A stretch of 64,000 bases of DNA. Origin: Agelas oroides (Eukaryota > Porifera > Demospongiae > Agelasida > Agelasidae). A program made the translations under genes and the position numbers. Below, piece after piece: positions 61,701 through 64,000 of the stretch. How positions within the stretch are numbered: the stretch's first letter is position 1; each line of letters begins with the position of its first letter. Below the pieces are notes generated by a model. That model saw only the letters and a program-made list of their open reading frames with translations, was not told the origin of the DNA and searched no databases. The DNA is taken from contig OX422184.1 in the NCBI GenBank assembly GCA_949130485.1, positions 2,086,117 to 2,150,116 on the forward strand. Direction: 5' to 3'.

Positions 61701-62617
61701 CTTGGTGATGCGCTCGAAATACGTGACGGAATAATATTCGATTTCTATCCAGGACTGCCACATATACAATAGTTTGTACAATATGCAATACTAATGCACA
61801 GTCAATTTGAGTTTAGTTAGCTCAAGATCTTACATGTAACCCCCATCTACAGATCTCACCACTCCTCTCCCCTGGAGTTCTTGGTACCCCAGCAGCAGCA
61901 GCCGCTTCCAGTGCTGTCAAGGGTGGGTCTGTGTTCACCCCTCCCAGACTAAGGAAGACCCCAGCTGGAGGAGGAGAAGCGTCCCAGCGCAAGAAGACAC
62001 CCGCACCTGCACTCAAGACTAAGAGTATGTGGTGTTACACTGTTGTTACACTGTTATAGTAGCAAAGGATTTATGGTTGATAACAACCCAAGTCTGAGGG
62101 TGCAGGTTAAAGAGCTAGTTAAATAGGGAGTGAAAATTTAGAATAATTGTTAATACCAATGCACACTTTACTTATGCAGCTCCTCTTCGAGTTTCGTTGG
62201 GCATGTCACCGTTGGTCATGGTCCAGAGAGTACATGCTCCCCTCTCAACACGTCACCCCCCACCAAAATCAAACTTAGCTGCGGTAACTCAGAAGGTACC
62301 AGAGGAGCAAGCTGCACAAGGAAGTAAAGAAGACGTCAACTCACCGGCTGCTGCCCGAACACGTGCCAACATGGTCAACTCTGAGTACGTCACTAGAATC
62401 ACAACTCCGGTCAGACCTACCAAAACACCCCACATCCCTCTCCAGAGGGCGGTTCTTCTCTCAACAGCAAGGAGGACAGCTAGAGGGCCACTGACCAGCC
62501 AGGGAGAGGAGGCTGTTGTGACTCCATTTCGGGGCGGGAGAAGAGAGGGAGAATTTCCATCTGATGAGACCATTCTACCAACAGCCCTGCATGAGAGGGC
62601 AGCAAGTACACCTGAAG
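20165..62617 (+). CDS. NCAPD3: Condensin-2 complex subunit D3, 34 exons, 3' end missing
   Basis: NCAPD3 is the HEAT-repeat subunit of condensin II. It binds the kleisin CAP-H2 and promotes chromosome condensation in the nucleus. The spliced frame runs about 1,530 codons (human about 1,500) and is colinear with human NCAPD3. It covers the N-terminal [12 protein letters not shown] segment, an acidic/basic [12 protein letters not shown] insert, and HEAT repeats including [15 protein letters not shown] and [15 protein letters not shown]. It continues through the Cnd1 core ([36 protein letters not shown]), [30 protein letters not shown] and a basic, TP-rich tail expected to be phosphorylated in mitosis. 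Every exon junction I checked keeps phase with GT-AG ends. The start is the first ATG of exon 1. Intron 6 is 15.5 kb and hosts two other genes. The terminal exon(s) were not found before 64000. Confidence 0.93.
21380..21555. repeat. Inverted repeat in intron 1
   Basis: TACTGCGCTTTGCAGGTAGG and its complement CCTACCTGCAAAGCGCAGTA are separated by about 130 bp. Confidence 0.8.
21601..21727 (+). CDS. NCAPD3: NCAPD3 exon 2
   Basis: [20 protein letters not shown].. to a Glu run; acceptor ACCCAG, donor CAAG|GTGTGA, phase 1 at the end. Confidence 0.75.
21780..22090. repeat. (CCCTTCCTCT)n pyrimidine tract
   Basis: About 300 bp of CTCCCCTTCC units in intron 2; frames across it are compositional. Confidence 0.95.
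22201..22331 (+). CDS. NCAPD3: NCAPD3 exon 3
   Basis: [20 protein letters not shown].. matches the human SIWTFFIENNISHSTLVALF region. The acceptor is a CAGCAG tandem, so the exon may start at 22201 or 22204. The 3' end is uncertain: donors at 22304 and 22331 are both in phase. Confidence 0.75.
22449..22515 (+). CDS. NCAPD3: NCAPD3 exon 4
   Basis: [22 protein letters not shown], matching the human HAAGLYFLLLEVPG helix; donor G|GTCAGT, phase 1. Confidence 0.85.
23401..23478 (+). CDS. NCAPD3: NCAPD3 exon 5
   Basis: [19 protein letters not shown].. matches the human ..VFHPVMFDKCI.. segment; acceptor TTTGCAG, donor AAAG|GTTCGT. Confidence 0.85.
23578..23972. mobile_element. MITE with GCGAAAATTT ends, second copy
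   Basis: ATATAGCGGGAAATTTTCGC at the left and GCAGCGAAAATTAGCTATA at the right. The interior matches 13458-13828 in inverted orientation (CACGTGAACTTTTGAATTCG, GACGACGTCCTACCCTCTCC). Confidence 0.8.
24996..25189 (+). CDS. NCAPD3: NCAPD3 exon 6
   Basis: Encodes the basic-acidic low-complexity insert ([17 protein letters not shown]..) and ends [12 protein letters not shown] in phase 0, donor AAG|GTTAGC. The 15.5-kb intron 6 follows. Confidence 0.85.
25235..25345. repeat. 66-bp tandem repeat, two copies
   Basis: Units GGTCTATGGTTAGTCTTGTC, CCCAGACCAAAATTTTATAT and TGTTTATAAAATTAACTCATG. The same unit forms a longer array at 26103-26362. Confidence 0.9.
26103..26362. repeat. 66-bp tandem repeat, four copies
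   Basis: Same unit as at 25235. The period is a multiple of three, so peptide-repeat frames stay open by chance. Confidence 0.95.
26378..26840. mobile_element. MITE with ATTTCTTCGA ends
   Basis: Ends ACCATATTTCTTCGATCAGA and (inverted) CTATTCGAAGAAATACTGTA enclose GGCTACTATTTGAGGG repeats. A foldback copy (AGCCTCGTACCCAGGC pair, 26406-26456) is nested in it. Same family as 55166-55545. Confidence 0.7.
27005..27205. repeat. Tandem TTTAGTCATCCATATTTGGATGG units
   Basis: About eight copies of a 23-25-bp unit, partly self-complementary (CATCCA..TGGATG). A diverged related stretch is at 38000-38090. Confidence 0.9.
27964..28074. repeat. Near-perfect hairpin of the AGCCTCG family
   Basis: TTAGCCTCGAACCCAGGC to the AGAAAAATCT turn and back to GCCTGGGTTCGAGGCTA. 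The arms are about 50 bp and include TTTTGTCTTGCAGCTTTGGA. Confidence 0.85.
28264..28600. repeat. Degraded leader-region duplicate
   Basis: Contains ATGGACATGCAAGTAGGCAA (also near 27623) and a stretch resembling the signal-peptide region of the nested secreted genes (CATAGCTGTAGCTAGCTTTA, then CAGCCAGTAG). The frame is lost, so it is a non-coding remnant. Confidence 0.4.
28949..29011 (+). pseudogene. Truncated leader copy 1 of the secreted gene
   Basis: ATG opens [20 protein letters not shown] then TAA. Against the intact gene ([14 protein letters not shown]..), the sequence between CLV and the Pro-Leu-Thr-Tyr-Pro stretch is deleted. That removes the hydrophobic signal core, and the remainder is frameshifted from the parent. 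Confidence 0.7.
29292..29354 (+). pseudogene. Truncated leader copy 2
   Basis: Identical 20-codon remnant to copy 1, same upstream TATA-like motif 83 bp before the ATG. Confidence 0.7.
29635..29697 (+). pseudogene. Truncated leader copy 3
   Basis: Same remnant as copies 1 and 2. The sequence after it diverges into the 1-kb insert of the long unit. Confidence 0.7.
30147..30558. mobile_element. Inverted-repeat element with CAGTGGAT ends
   Basis: Ends ACAGTGGATTCCGCTTTATT and (inverted) ACAGTGGATGCCACTTTTAA bound about 410 bp. An inner hairpin (CCGCTTTATTGGGC / GCCCAATAAAGCGG) is visible. TA flanks are suggestive of pogo/Tc1-type insertion. It is present in each 1.34-kb unit (again at about 31491 and 32834), so it was inserted before amplification. 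Confidence 0.6.
30979..31062 (+). pseudogene. Truncated leader copy 4 (frameshifted)
   Basis: One extra C in the C-run changes the frame after [11 protein letters not shown]. The peptide then reads [16 protein letters not shown] before a stop. Confidence 0.65.
32323..32385 (+). pseudogene. Truncated leader copy 5
   Basis: Same 20-codon remnant as copies 1-3. Confidence 0.7.
33583..33673 (+). promoter_or_regulatory. TATA-like promoter and 5'UTR of nested gene 1
   Basis: GTATATAAGCG lies 91 bp upstream of the ATG. The 5'UTR has an 8-bp duplication (ACTCAAAC twice) that the five upstream copies lack. A related 5'UTR without the TATA motif precedes nested gene 2 (CACTCTGGTTCTGA and AACAGCAAGAACTGCAGAG). 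Confidence 0.5.
33674..34600 (+). CDS. Nested secreted cysteine-rich protein 1 (sponge-type family)
   Basis: Intronless gene for 308 residues. ATG 33674 is chosen because it opens a signal peptide ([20 protein letters not shown]) and matches the start of the paralogue at 38997; the open frame upstream to 33500 lacks one. The mature part has N-glycosylation sites and conserved blocks: [107 protein letters not shown] and a final LMELYVK. I recall many copies of this uncharacterised extracellular family in sponges and cnidarians. Function is unknown; adhesion or recognition would be a guess. It lies in NCAPD3 intron 6, same strand. Confidence 0.85.
   Translation: MGTSVCLVCIAVAGFVIGAQPVFTQKANTTLPLTYPGQLLQGDDSQTCPSEEQREMARSEVKNATRRLLRESVIPLLQVNQTQLPINYSCGGSTGWRRVAYLNMSDPTQQCPSPWLEITTPHRVCERYNRANCEGLTYSTGSEQYDQVCGRIIGYQIGSPDAFNGAGQSIDTSYLDGVSVTYGSPRQHIWSFVAGLDEGNSGYHSSTCPCVSGSTDGNSIPSFVEQNYFCESGLIEYPGGNDFFSNGDPLWDGQGCGPTSSCCTFNSPPWFNVQLSSPTTDDIEVRICGTEGIGGEDSPIQLMELYVK
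34803..34935 (+). mobile_element. tRNA-derived SINE copy
   Basis: A-box-like TAGCTCAGTGGTAGAGCA and B-box-like GGTTCAGTTCCC lie in a tRNA-like head, followed by a tail ending CAGCTGAGGCAAGATG. It cannot fold as a normal tRNA. A related copy lies at 35112-35262. Confidence 0.65.
35112..35262 (+). mobile_element. tRNA-derived SINE copy
   Basis: Head TAGCTCAGTAGTAGAGCACT, tail ..CAAGCTGAGGCAAGATGCAT. Same family as 34803-34935 and 42055-42200. Confidence 0.65.
35465..36060. repeat. Left arm of a long inverted repeat
   Basis: The arm from about 35465 to 36060 is repeated as reverse complement at about 41025-41565. Markers are GCGTGGGCACGGTTTCTGTG (35574), a TA-rich stretch, and CATACTCTGCGCATG (inner end). 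On the minus strand it encodes [20 protein letters not shown].. to ..[11 protein letters not shown]. An internal duplication (CCACCAGGAGGCGAT / CGACCAGGAGGCGAT) is present here but not in the right arm. Confidence 0.8.
36342..36590. repeat. Partial foldback element (TGTTACCAACTTGAG family)
   Basis: GAAGGTTGGTTATCTGTTACCAACTTGAGC and the GACTGAATGCTCCAGTCGTC stretch match the arms of the complete foldback at 42807-42989. A second inverted piece (GGTTGGTAACAGATAACCTT) sits at 36555. Confidence 0.65.
37020..37470. repeat. Direct duplication around a tRNA-like segment
   Basis: CGGCGAGCGCGAAGCGCGAG plus the following GACGCTCAGATGTTTAACAT occurs near 37027 and again near 37350. Between them, on the minus strand (37175-37252), lies a tRNA-like sequence with perfect A-box (TAGCTCAGTTGGTTAGAGCA) and B-box (GGGTTCGAGTCCC). 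Its loop lacks U33 and its acceptor stem is abnormal, so I call it SINE-derived. Confidence 0.6.
38567..38835. repeat. 28-bp tandem repeat upstream of nested gene 2
   Basis: Units GCTACAGCAGGTGAACAGGT and GATTTCTT form five regular copies (38695-38835) preceded by degenerate ones. The array ends about 160 bp before the ATG of nested gene 2. The related phrase CTACAGCAGGTGAACTCCCA occurs in every unit of the array at 28866-33582. Confidence 0.85.
38997..39908 (+). CDS. Nested secreted cysteine-rich protein 2 (paralogue)
   Basis: Intronless, 303 residues, same family and strand as the gene at 33674. The signal peptide is [20 protein letters not shown]. Conserved blocks are in the same order: [97 protein letters not shown] and LIELYVK. 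DNA identity with paralogue 1 is almost complete over the 3' block near 39720-39840, which suggests recent duplication or gene conversion. It lies between the two arms of the long inverted repeat (35.5-41.5 kb). The promoter-like TATA motif of gene 1 is absent. Confidence 0.85.
   Translation: MGTFVYLVCIVVASFIVLAQPAVAQETNTTLPLTYHGQVLQGDGSRTCHSEEELEMVRKEVDNTILSLLGESVVPILQGNTFSCGGPGWKRVAYLNMSDPSQQCPSVWQEIAIPHKVCGRRSTSASCEGVNYATGSEQYDQVCGRIIGYQLSTPDTFRGSSLSIDTYYLDGVSVTNGSPRQHIWSFAGGLDEESSVHPAASCPCVTGSTGRNKIPSFVGHNYFCESGITQWDHRTFVFWPNGDPLWDGQGCGPTSSCCTFNSPPWFNVQLSSPTTDDIEVRICGDSGIGNEDTPIQLIELYVK
40009..40683 (-). pseudogene. Retroelement ORF C-terminal fragment
   Basis: The minus strand reads [42 protein letters not shown].., then [18 protein letters not shown] and [12 protein letters not shown]. 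This is the region I know from the end of invertebrate non-LTR retroelement polyproteins (..EKG.SSWL.ALP...HGF..FRDAL.LRYGW). The usual CxCG..F...HAL.C.KGG block is altered and the last 60 residues are unrelated. It is a decayed insert whose start lies next to NCAPD3 exon 7. Confidence 0.65.
40698..40838 (+). CDS. NCAPD3: NCAPD3 exon 7
   Basis: [29 protein letters not shown].., phase 0 both ends, donor TCT|GTAAGC. The acceptor GCTCAG is weak, with a purine-rich upstream that overlaps the retroelement fragment. The reading frame is open further left, so the start is uncertain. Confidence 0.65.
41025..41565. repeat. Right arm of the long inverted repeat
   Basis: Reverse complement of 35465-36060. 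On the plus strand from 41164 it reads [20 protein letters not shown].. and ..[13 protein letters not shown], with outward-reading frames in both arms. The peptide faintly recalls the start of RPA/OB-like ORFs of invertebrate repeats, which is only a weak impression. Confidence 0.8.
41940..42200. mobile_element. Pair of oppositely oriented SINE copies
   Basis: Minus-strand tRNA-like head at about 41945-42040 (GGGAATTGAACCCAGGGCTC read on plus) and plus-strand head at 42085-42170 (ends GGTTCGAATCTCGGCAAC). They flank GGTGGTTGTCCGGTGGT, giving a foldback arrangement. Confidence 0.6.
42279..42421 (+). CDS. NCAPD3: NCAPD3 exon 8
   Basis: [20 protein letters not shown].. to ..LHLGSTAE; acceptor CACACAG, donor GA|GTATGT. 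Phase 2, completed by exon 9. Confidence 0.75.
42807..42989. repeat. Complete foldback element
   Basis: Left arm TGAAGAGAAGGTTATCTGTT ACCAACTTGAG and right arm CTCAAGTTGGTAACAGCTAC CCTTCTCTTCA, with TGACGACTGGAGCATTCAGT in the inner arm. Confidence 0.85.
43047..43143 (+). CDS. NCAPD3: NCAPD3 exon 9
   Basis: [32 protein letters not shown]; takes up the split codon of exon 8 and ends in phase 0. Confidence 0.8.
43216..43388. repeat. AGCCTTGTTCCCAGGC foldback element
   Basis: Ends CTAGCCTTGTTCCCAGGCCT and AGGCCTGGAAACAAGGCTAG, about 170 bp, intronic. Confidence 0.8.
43573..43691 (+). CDS. NCAPD3: NCAPD3 exon 10
   Basis: [20 protein letters not shown].. matches the human VFHQMLSVILMLEVGEGS segment; acceptor TTTGCAG, donor TG|GTGAGA, phase 2. 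Confidence 0.88.
43906..44017 (+). CDS. NCAPD3: NCAPD3 exon 11
   Basis: [37 protein letters not shown], matching human ..[22 protein letters not shown]. The acceptor follows a (CCCT)n tract. Confidence 0.9.
44530..44689 (+). CDS. NCAPD3: NCAPD3 exon 12
   Basis: [40 protein letters not shown]..; human ..[21 protein letters not shown]. Donor AAG|GTACAT, phase 1. Confidence 0.92.
44837..45005. repeat. Foldback element with long arms
   Basis: GCATCACCGAGTTTGATGTA CTGTAGCACTAAGCTTC pairs with GAAGCTTAGTGCTACAGTAC ATCAAACTCGGTGATGC. A fragment of the same family is at 61655-61745. A second hairpin (ACTACCTATACAAGGAGTATA .. TATACTTGAGCATAGGTAGT) follows at 45128-45252. Confidence 0.85.
45415..45502 (+). 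CDS. NCAPD3: NCAPD3 exon 13
   Basis: [28 protein letters not shown]; human ..[20 protein letters not shown]. Donor AG|GTATGC. Confidence 0.9.
46019..46146 (+). CDS. NCAPD3: NCAPD3 exon 14
   Basis: [20 protein letters not shown].. to ..[11 protein letters not shown]; human VRSKALSSFAHCLEL. Phase 1 at the end. Confidence 0.9.
46200..46392. repeat. AGCCTCGTACCCAG foldback element
   Basis: Ends TTAGCCTCGTACCCAGCCT and GAGCCTGGGTACGAGGCTAA, about 190 bp, in intron 14. Confidence 0.8.
46810..46930. repeat. Tandem TACTAGTCATGTGAGAAT units
   Basis: Two copies of a unit of about 55 bp with ACTAGTATCAGGTACTACTA; a diverged version (TATCAGGTACTACAAGTCAC) lies at 56220. Confidence 0.75.
47131..47306 (+). 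CDS. NCAPD3: NCAPD3 exon 15
   Basis: [29 protein letters not shown].. matches human [20 protein letters not shown]. Donor GAT|GTGAGT, phase 0. Confidence 0.95.
47364..47595. mobile_element. Short TIR element
   Basis: Ends GTAGATGGTTTCC and (inverted) GAAAACCATCTATAG enclose CTTCTGGAGGGCAA / TTGCCCTCCGGAAG arms. Confidence 0.6.
48019..48185. repeat. (TCTA)n/(CTAC)n microsatellite
   Basis: About 165 bp of tetranucleotide repeat in intron 15. Confidence 0.97.
48231..48346 (+). CDS. NCAPD3: NCAPD3 exon 16
   Basis: [31 protein letters not shown]; human ..[21 protein letters not shown]. Donor TC|GTAAGC. Confidence 0.95.
48385..48690. repeat. Tandem repeat, about four copies
   Basis: Repeated GCTTGCTTATGCAACAGAGC and CTCCCTTCATTTGCTAGTCC with CACCTCTCCTGTACTG; period about 60-85 bp with indels. 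Confidence 0.85.
49232..49345 (+). CDS. NCAPD3: NCAPD3 exon 17
   Basis: [33 protein letters not shown]..; human [22 protein letters not shown]. Phase 2 at the end, completed by exon 18. Confidence 0.95.
49946..50126 (+). CDS. NCAPD3: NCAPD3 exon 18
   Basis: [20 protein letters not shown].. ..[19 protein letters not shown]; human ..AFHIWSKKEKFSPTFINNV. Donor CAG|GTAAAG. Confidence 0.94.
50700..51085. mobile_element. MITE with AATTTGGCGG-type ends
   Basis: Left TTACTGTAATATTGGCGG.. and right ..CCCTATACTGTAATTGC, with CCGCCAAATTTAATTCC inside. A smaller relative lies at 58108-58256. Confidence 0.65.
51379..51568 (+). CDS. NCAPD3: NCAPD3 exon 19
   Basis: [20 protein letters not shown].. ..[20 protein letters not shown]; human APAWMLLSKIAG .. 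LCVIGHIAKHLPKSTRDKV. Confidence 0.95.
51783..52207. mobile_element. pogo-like MITE (CAGTG..CCAC ends)
   Basis: ACAGTGTACCCCCC start and GTGTCCGCTTTACAGGGATTCCACT end, with inner TGGACTCCCTAAAATGTGGA; related in layout to 60851-61336. Confidence 0.6.
52282..52358 (+). CDS. NCAPD3: NCAPD3 exon 20
   Basis: [26 protein letters not shown], phase 0; human ..FQWSLEVISSAVDALQRLC. Confidence 0.9.
52498..52922. mobile_element. TIR element with TATATAGGCT ends
   Basis: CTTATATAGGCTTGAGCCTA at the left matches the reverse complement of TTAGGCTCAGGCCTAGCCTT ATATA at the right. The interior is rich in CCTATTTT. The open frame inside has no supported function. Confidence 0.6.
53104..53139 (+). CDS. NCAPD3: NCAPD3 exon 21 (microexon-like, 36 bp)
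   Basis: [12 protein letters not shown], phase 0 both ends, acceptor ACACAG, donor CAG|GTAAAA. It can be skipped without changing the frame. Confidence 0.7.
53357..53425. repeat. Foldback element
   Basis: TCATTCCTGGGCTGCGTAGG AGG pairs with CCTCCTACGCAGCCCAGGAA CGAGG around a poly-T loop. Confidence 0.85.
53639..53717 (+). CDS. NCAPD3: NCAPD3 exon 22
   Basis: [26 protein letters not shown]; human ..VCGDVLSTCEHRLSNIVL. Phase 1. Confidence 0.85.
53728..53806. repeat. Short hairpin element
   Basis: GCCCTGTTTACACAT .. ATGTAAACAGGGC with an inner pair AACCTGGATTAGTTTAATCC / CCGGGTT, immediately after exon 22. Confidence 0.75.
54177..54256 (+). CDS. NCAPD3: NCAPD3 exon 23
   Basis: [26 protein letters not shown]; human LLVKYIFTLGDIAQ. 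This acceptor was chosen because only it restores phase with exon 22. Confidence 0.9.
54681..54759 (+). CDS. NCAPD3: NCAPD3 exon 24
   Basis: [26 protein letters not shown]; human [20 protein letters not shown]. Phase 1. Confidence 0.92.
55031..55132 (+). CDS. NCAPD3: NCAPD3 exon 25
   Basis: [16 protein letters not shown].. ..[13 protein letters not shown]; human MPSVIRAHAIITLGK. Ser-rich linker then conserved HEAT helix. Confidence 0.93.
55166..55545. mobile_element. MITE with TACCGTATTTCTTCGA ends
   Basis: TACCGTATTTCTTCGAATAG and (inverted) GATCGAAGAAATACGGTA bound about 380 bp with GCCCTCGAATAGTAGCC repeats. Same family as 26378-26840. Confidence 0.85.
55706..55755. repeat. Short AGCCTCG-family foldback
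   Basis: CTAGACTCGTTCCCAGGC paired with CTGGGAACAAGGCTAG; another copy at 56027-56096. Confidence 0.7.
56296..56446. repeat. Near-perfect foldback element
   Basis: ATCACCATAGTACCAAGCTA TACCGG.. and its complement CCGGTATAGCTTGGTACTAT GGTGAT; the inner arms (GTTTGTTGCCG..) also pair. A diverged copy is at 46985-47100. Confidence 0.88.
56484..56760 (+). CDS. NCAPD3: NCAPD3 exon 26 (Cnd1 core)
   Basis: [20 protein letters not shown].., [40 protein letters not shown] and [16 protein letters not shown]. This is the most conserved part of the protein and the best family evidence in the window. Confidence 0.98.
57139..57311. repeat. Long hairpin of the AGCCTCG family
   Basis: Arms of about 80 bp: TAGCCTTGTTCCCAGGCCTC .. 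TTTGCGTTCAGTATA and the complement TATACTGAACGCAAACCGAA .. GGCCTGGGAACGAGGCTA. Confidence 0.9.
57418..57563 (+). CDS. NCAPD3: NCAPD3 exon 27
   Basis: [48 protein letters not shown]; near-identical layout to human. Confidence 0.98.
57608..57880. repeat. Pyrimidine tract before exon 28
   Basis: About 270 bp of (TCCTCC)n/(CTCT)n ending in the exon 28 acceptor TCTCCAG. Confidence 0.9.
57881..58004 (+). CDS. NCAPD3: NCAPD3 exon 28
   Basis: [40 protein letters not shown]; human [20 protein letters not shown].. Confidence 0.98.
58108..58256. mobile_element. Small MITE
   Basis: TACCATATGGCCAGAAAATT TGGCGG and (inverted) AAATTTTCCAGCCATACGGTA. Confidence 0.8.
58462..58608 (+). CDS. NCAPD3: NCAPD3 exon 29
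   Basis: [48 protein letters not shown]; human [33 protein letters not shown]. Confidence 0.98.
58612..58869. repeat. (TCCTCT)n pyrimidine tract before exon 30
   Basis: The whole of intron 29 is pyrimidine-rich and ends at the acceptor CTCCAG. Confidence 0.92.
58870..58951 (+). CDS. NCAPD3: NCAPD3 exon 30
   Basis: [27 protein letters not shown], phase 0; human ..MALANVVMQEAQKKLISQ. Confidence 0.93.
59274..59486. mobile_element. MITE with GTCTACCTAGGTAGAC ends
   Basis: GTGTCTACCTAGGTAGACAG AGGGGG .. CCCCTCTGTCAACCTAGGGT AGACAC; TIRs of about 38 bp. A relative is at 12700. Confidence 0.8.
59645..59789 (+). CDS. NCAPD3: NCAPD3 exon 31
   Basis: [40 protein letters not shown]; human [23 protein letters not shown].. 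Confidence 0.98.
60124..60492. mobile_element. TIR element with GGGCTGCCACGATAT ends
   Basis: AGGGCTGCCACGATATATCG at the left and the inverted ..CATGTCATGGCAGCCTTAC at the right, AT-rich inside with repeated TGTCATGACATA-type palindromes. Confidence 0.7.
60632..60756 (+). CDS. NCAPD3: NCAPD3 exon 32
   Basis: [29 protein letters not shown]; human [22 protein letters not shown]. Donor ATG|GTACGT. Confidence 0.96.
60851..61336. mobile_element. pogo/Tigger-like MITE
   Basis: TACAGTGGAACCTCCCTTAA at the left and ATTATAGAGGTTCCACTGTA at the right; about 485 bp, with CGGACA/CACCTC motifs typical of short pogo-type derivatives. No transposase frame. Confidence 0.8.
61337..61852. other. Intron 32 remainder, no gene seen
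   Basis: Contains only a fragment of the foldback family of 44837 (AGCTCAGCGCTATAGCGTGT CAAACTTGG, 61676-61745). Confidence 0.5.
61853..62024 (+). CDS. NCAPD3: NCAPD3 exon 33 (tail)
   Basis: [20 protein letters not shown].. ..[30 protein letters not shown]. Basic tail with several S/T-P sites, as in vertebrate NCAPD3. Phase 1, donor A|GTATGT. Confidence 0.88.
62180..62617 (+). CDS. NCAPD3: NCAPD3 exon 34 (tail, last visible)
   Basis: [20 protein letters not shown].. to ..HERAASTPE, with TP and SP sites. RAASTPE resembles the human RAISTPE. I end it at donor G|GTAGTG. Without splicing the frame runs on to a stop at 62749-62751 inside the 1.1-kb repeat, giving a possible alternative C-terminus. 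Confidence 0.8.
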
Positions 62618-62650
62618 GTAGTGAATCTATTTACAATTATACCAAGCCTG

Positions 62651-63775
62651 CTATCAGAGAGTCGGTAGACTCTCTATGTAGGGATGGCGCCGACGCGCAA
62701 TATATGCAATACTTAAGCAAAAGCCATATAACTTCACCACAAACACGCTAAAAGCTTATTTAAGTGCCCAGGCCTCCTCTTTAAGTGCCTTTGTGATCAG
62801 CAAGACTCATATAAGTGGCCAAAAGCCACGTGGAAGACAGCTAAACGCAAAAGTGTGCGGTCATGAAAGTGCCATTTTTCGTATTCTTCTTTCTTTCTTT
62901 CTTTCTTGTTAAGACCACTATGTTCAACAACGATATCTCGCAAACGGTTTAAGTACTCACCGTCATTTTAGCACGAAACTGATGCTTATCCCAGCGCGGA
63001 GCTCTACGACCACTCAGCGTCTTCATAGATTCAAATTCACCCTGGTCAACAAAAGCCATTCACAACACTCTGAGGCTGCTGTCCGTTGCTTAGGACGCCA
63101 TTTTCTAATTTTGTACGCATGCGCACACGAAGTCTCGTTCCCAGACCAAAGACCACGGTCATTGGTCTGGAAGCGAGACTAGTACACAAGCGAAAGGGCC
63201 AGCGGGCAGTACGCGTGGCTGACACTGTCTTCCCCCCCCCCCCCCCCCCCCCCCCCGCGGCATTGGGCAAGGCTTATGAACACCACGTAGGTAAGGCGCT
63301 ACCTACTTGTAGCTGCACTAAAATAGCCTACTCACAGCTTTAGTGAACTGTAATACTAGGATGGTCAGTTGTCAGTATGATAGTTTTCTGTGCTGCAGCT
63401 GGTCAGTCGTCATGACAACTGAATCATGAAATTTGTTTCACAAAGTTTGGTAGGGAGAGTGGTTGGCCCTTCATCAGGTTCTAGCTGGCTATATTACACA
63501 TAATTATTACATGCCTGGAACCACTACTAAACTGTCAACGCCGTTTCAAAAGTTCTGGTGTTGCAGTTACACTTGAAATATTCTTCTTAGGCTTAGGTCT
63601 AACTGTAACTGAGATTAACATCAAAAAAGTACAGAAACAAGACTTAAAAAACATTAAAAATGTGAAAAGATGTAGGGATGGCATGCCAAAAAGTATGCAA
63701 ACAAGGTAGGGATAATGCATGAAAGCAAAGGTCAACATATTGGCAAAGCCCCATCCCTACATCTTTTTCACACTA
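62651..63775. mobile_element. 1.1-kb repeat element, copy 2
   Basis: Direct-orientation copy of 6940-8040, with AGAGAGTCGGTAGACTCTCT at the start and CCATCCCTACATCTTTTTCA at the end. A poly-C run (63234-63256) is longer than in copy 1, and ACAATGATATCTC replaces part of the first copy. Confidence 0.85.
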
Positions 63776-64000
63776 CTGCAATGTTGCTAGATCATATTAG
63801 CCTCGTTCCTGAGCCAACATGTGGGAGAAGGAATGTGGCCTGGGGACGAGGTTAAAACCATGCCATGTACTTTAACGACACTATCATAAGTCTGCATGTC
63901 TACTCCAACTCACTGCTTAAGTTGTTGAAGAGGTTCCATATAACATAATGCTACCAAGAGGGTCATACTAGCCTCATTACCAGGCCATGTGGGAGGAGGA

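Overview
This is eukaryotic, intron-rich animal DNA with dense repeats. It is probably from a sponge (Porifera, demosponge-like). The reasons are a 34-exon animal NCAPD3 gene, intronless secreted proteins of a type I associate with sponges, a LolA-like secreted protein, a caspase-like fold with a DCCYSG active-site region, and introns packed with short foldback elements. Family assignments come from reading translations against remembered proteins. No database search was run.

Layout. (1) 1-6.9 kb: simple repeats, a 50-bp tandem array and the 5' exons of an unrecognised minus-strand gene (exon 1 at 6736-6830, exon 2 at 6099-6224). (2) 6.9-11.4 kb: a 1.1-kb mobile element, also present at 62.65-63.78 kb, and a frameshifted caspase-like pseudogene. 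(3) 11.4-15.8 kb: a two-exon, secreted trypsin-fold protease gene on the minus strand. (4) 16-20 kb: decayed mobile and host fragments (integrase-core transposase, HIRAN-like fragment, foldback arrays, LolA-like pseudogene). (5) 20.165 kb to beyond the right edge: condensin-2 subunit D3 (NCAPD3) on the plus strand. All splice phases I checked are compatible. The last visible exon ends at 62617, and the 3' end lies outside the window or was missed.

The large NCAPD3 intron 6 (25190-40697, 15.5 kb) holds the most unusual material. Two intronless genes for related secreted proteins (33674-34600 and 38997-39908) are nested on the same strand. The promoter, 5'UTR and signal-peptide start of the first have been amplified in tandem upstream: five truncated leader copies, first with a 343-bp and then a 1.34-kb period. 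The second gene lies inside a 6-kb segment bounded by inverted repeats of about 0.55 kb. A decayed retroelement ORF ends only about 14 bp from the NCAPD3 exon 7 splice acceptor.

The genes do not form an obvious pathway. NCAPD3 acts in nuclear chromosome condensation, while the protease, the nested family and the LolA-like relic are secreted-type proteins. The common theme is repeat activity: many inverted-repeat (MITE/foldback) families, SINE-like tRNA-derived pieces, and very long simple repeats that serve as polypyrimidine tracts at splice acceptors.
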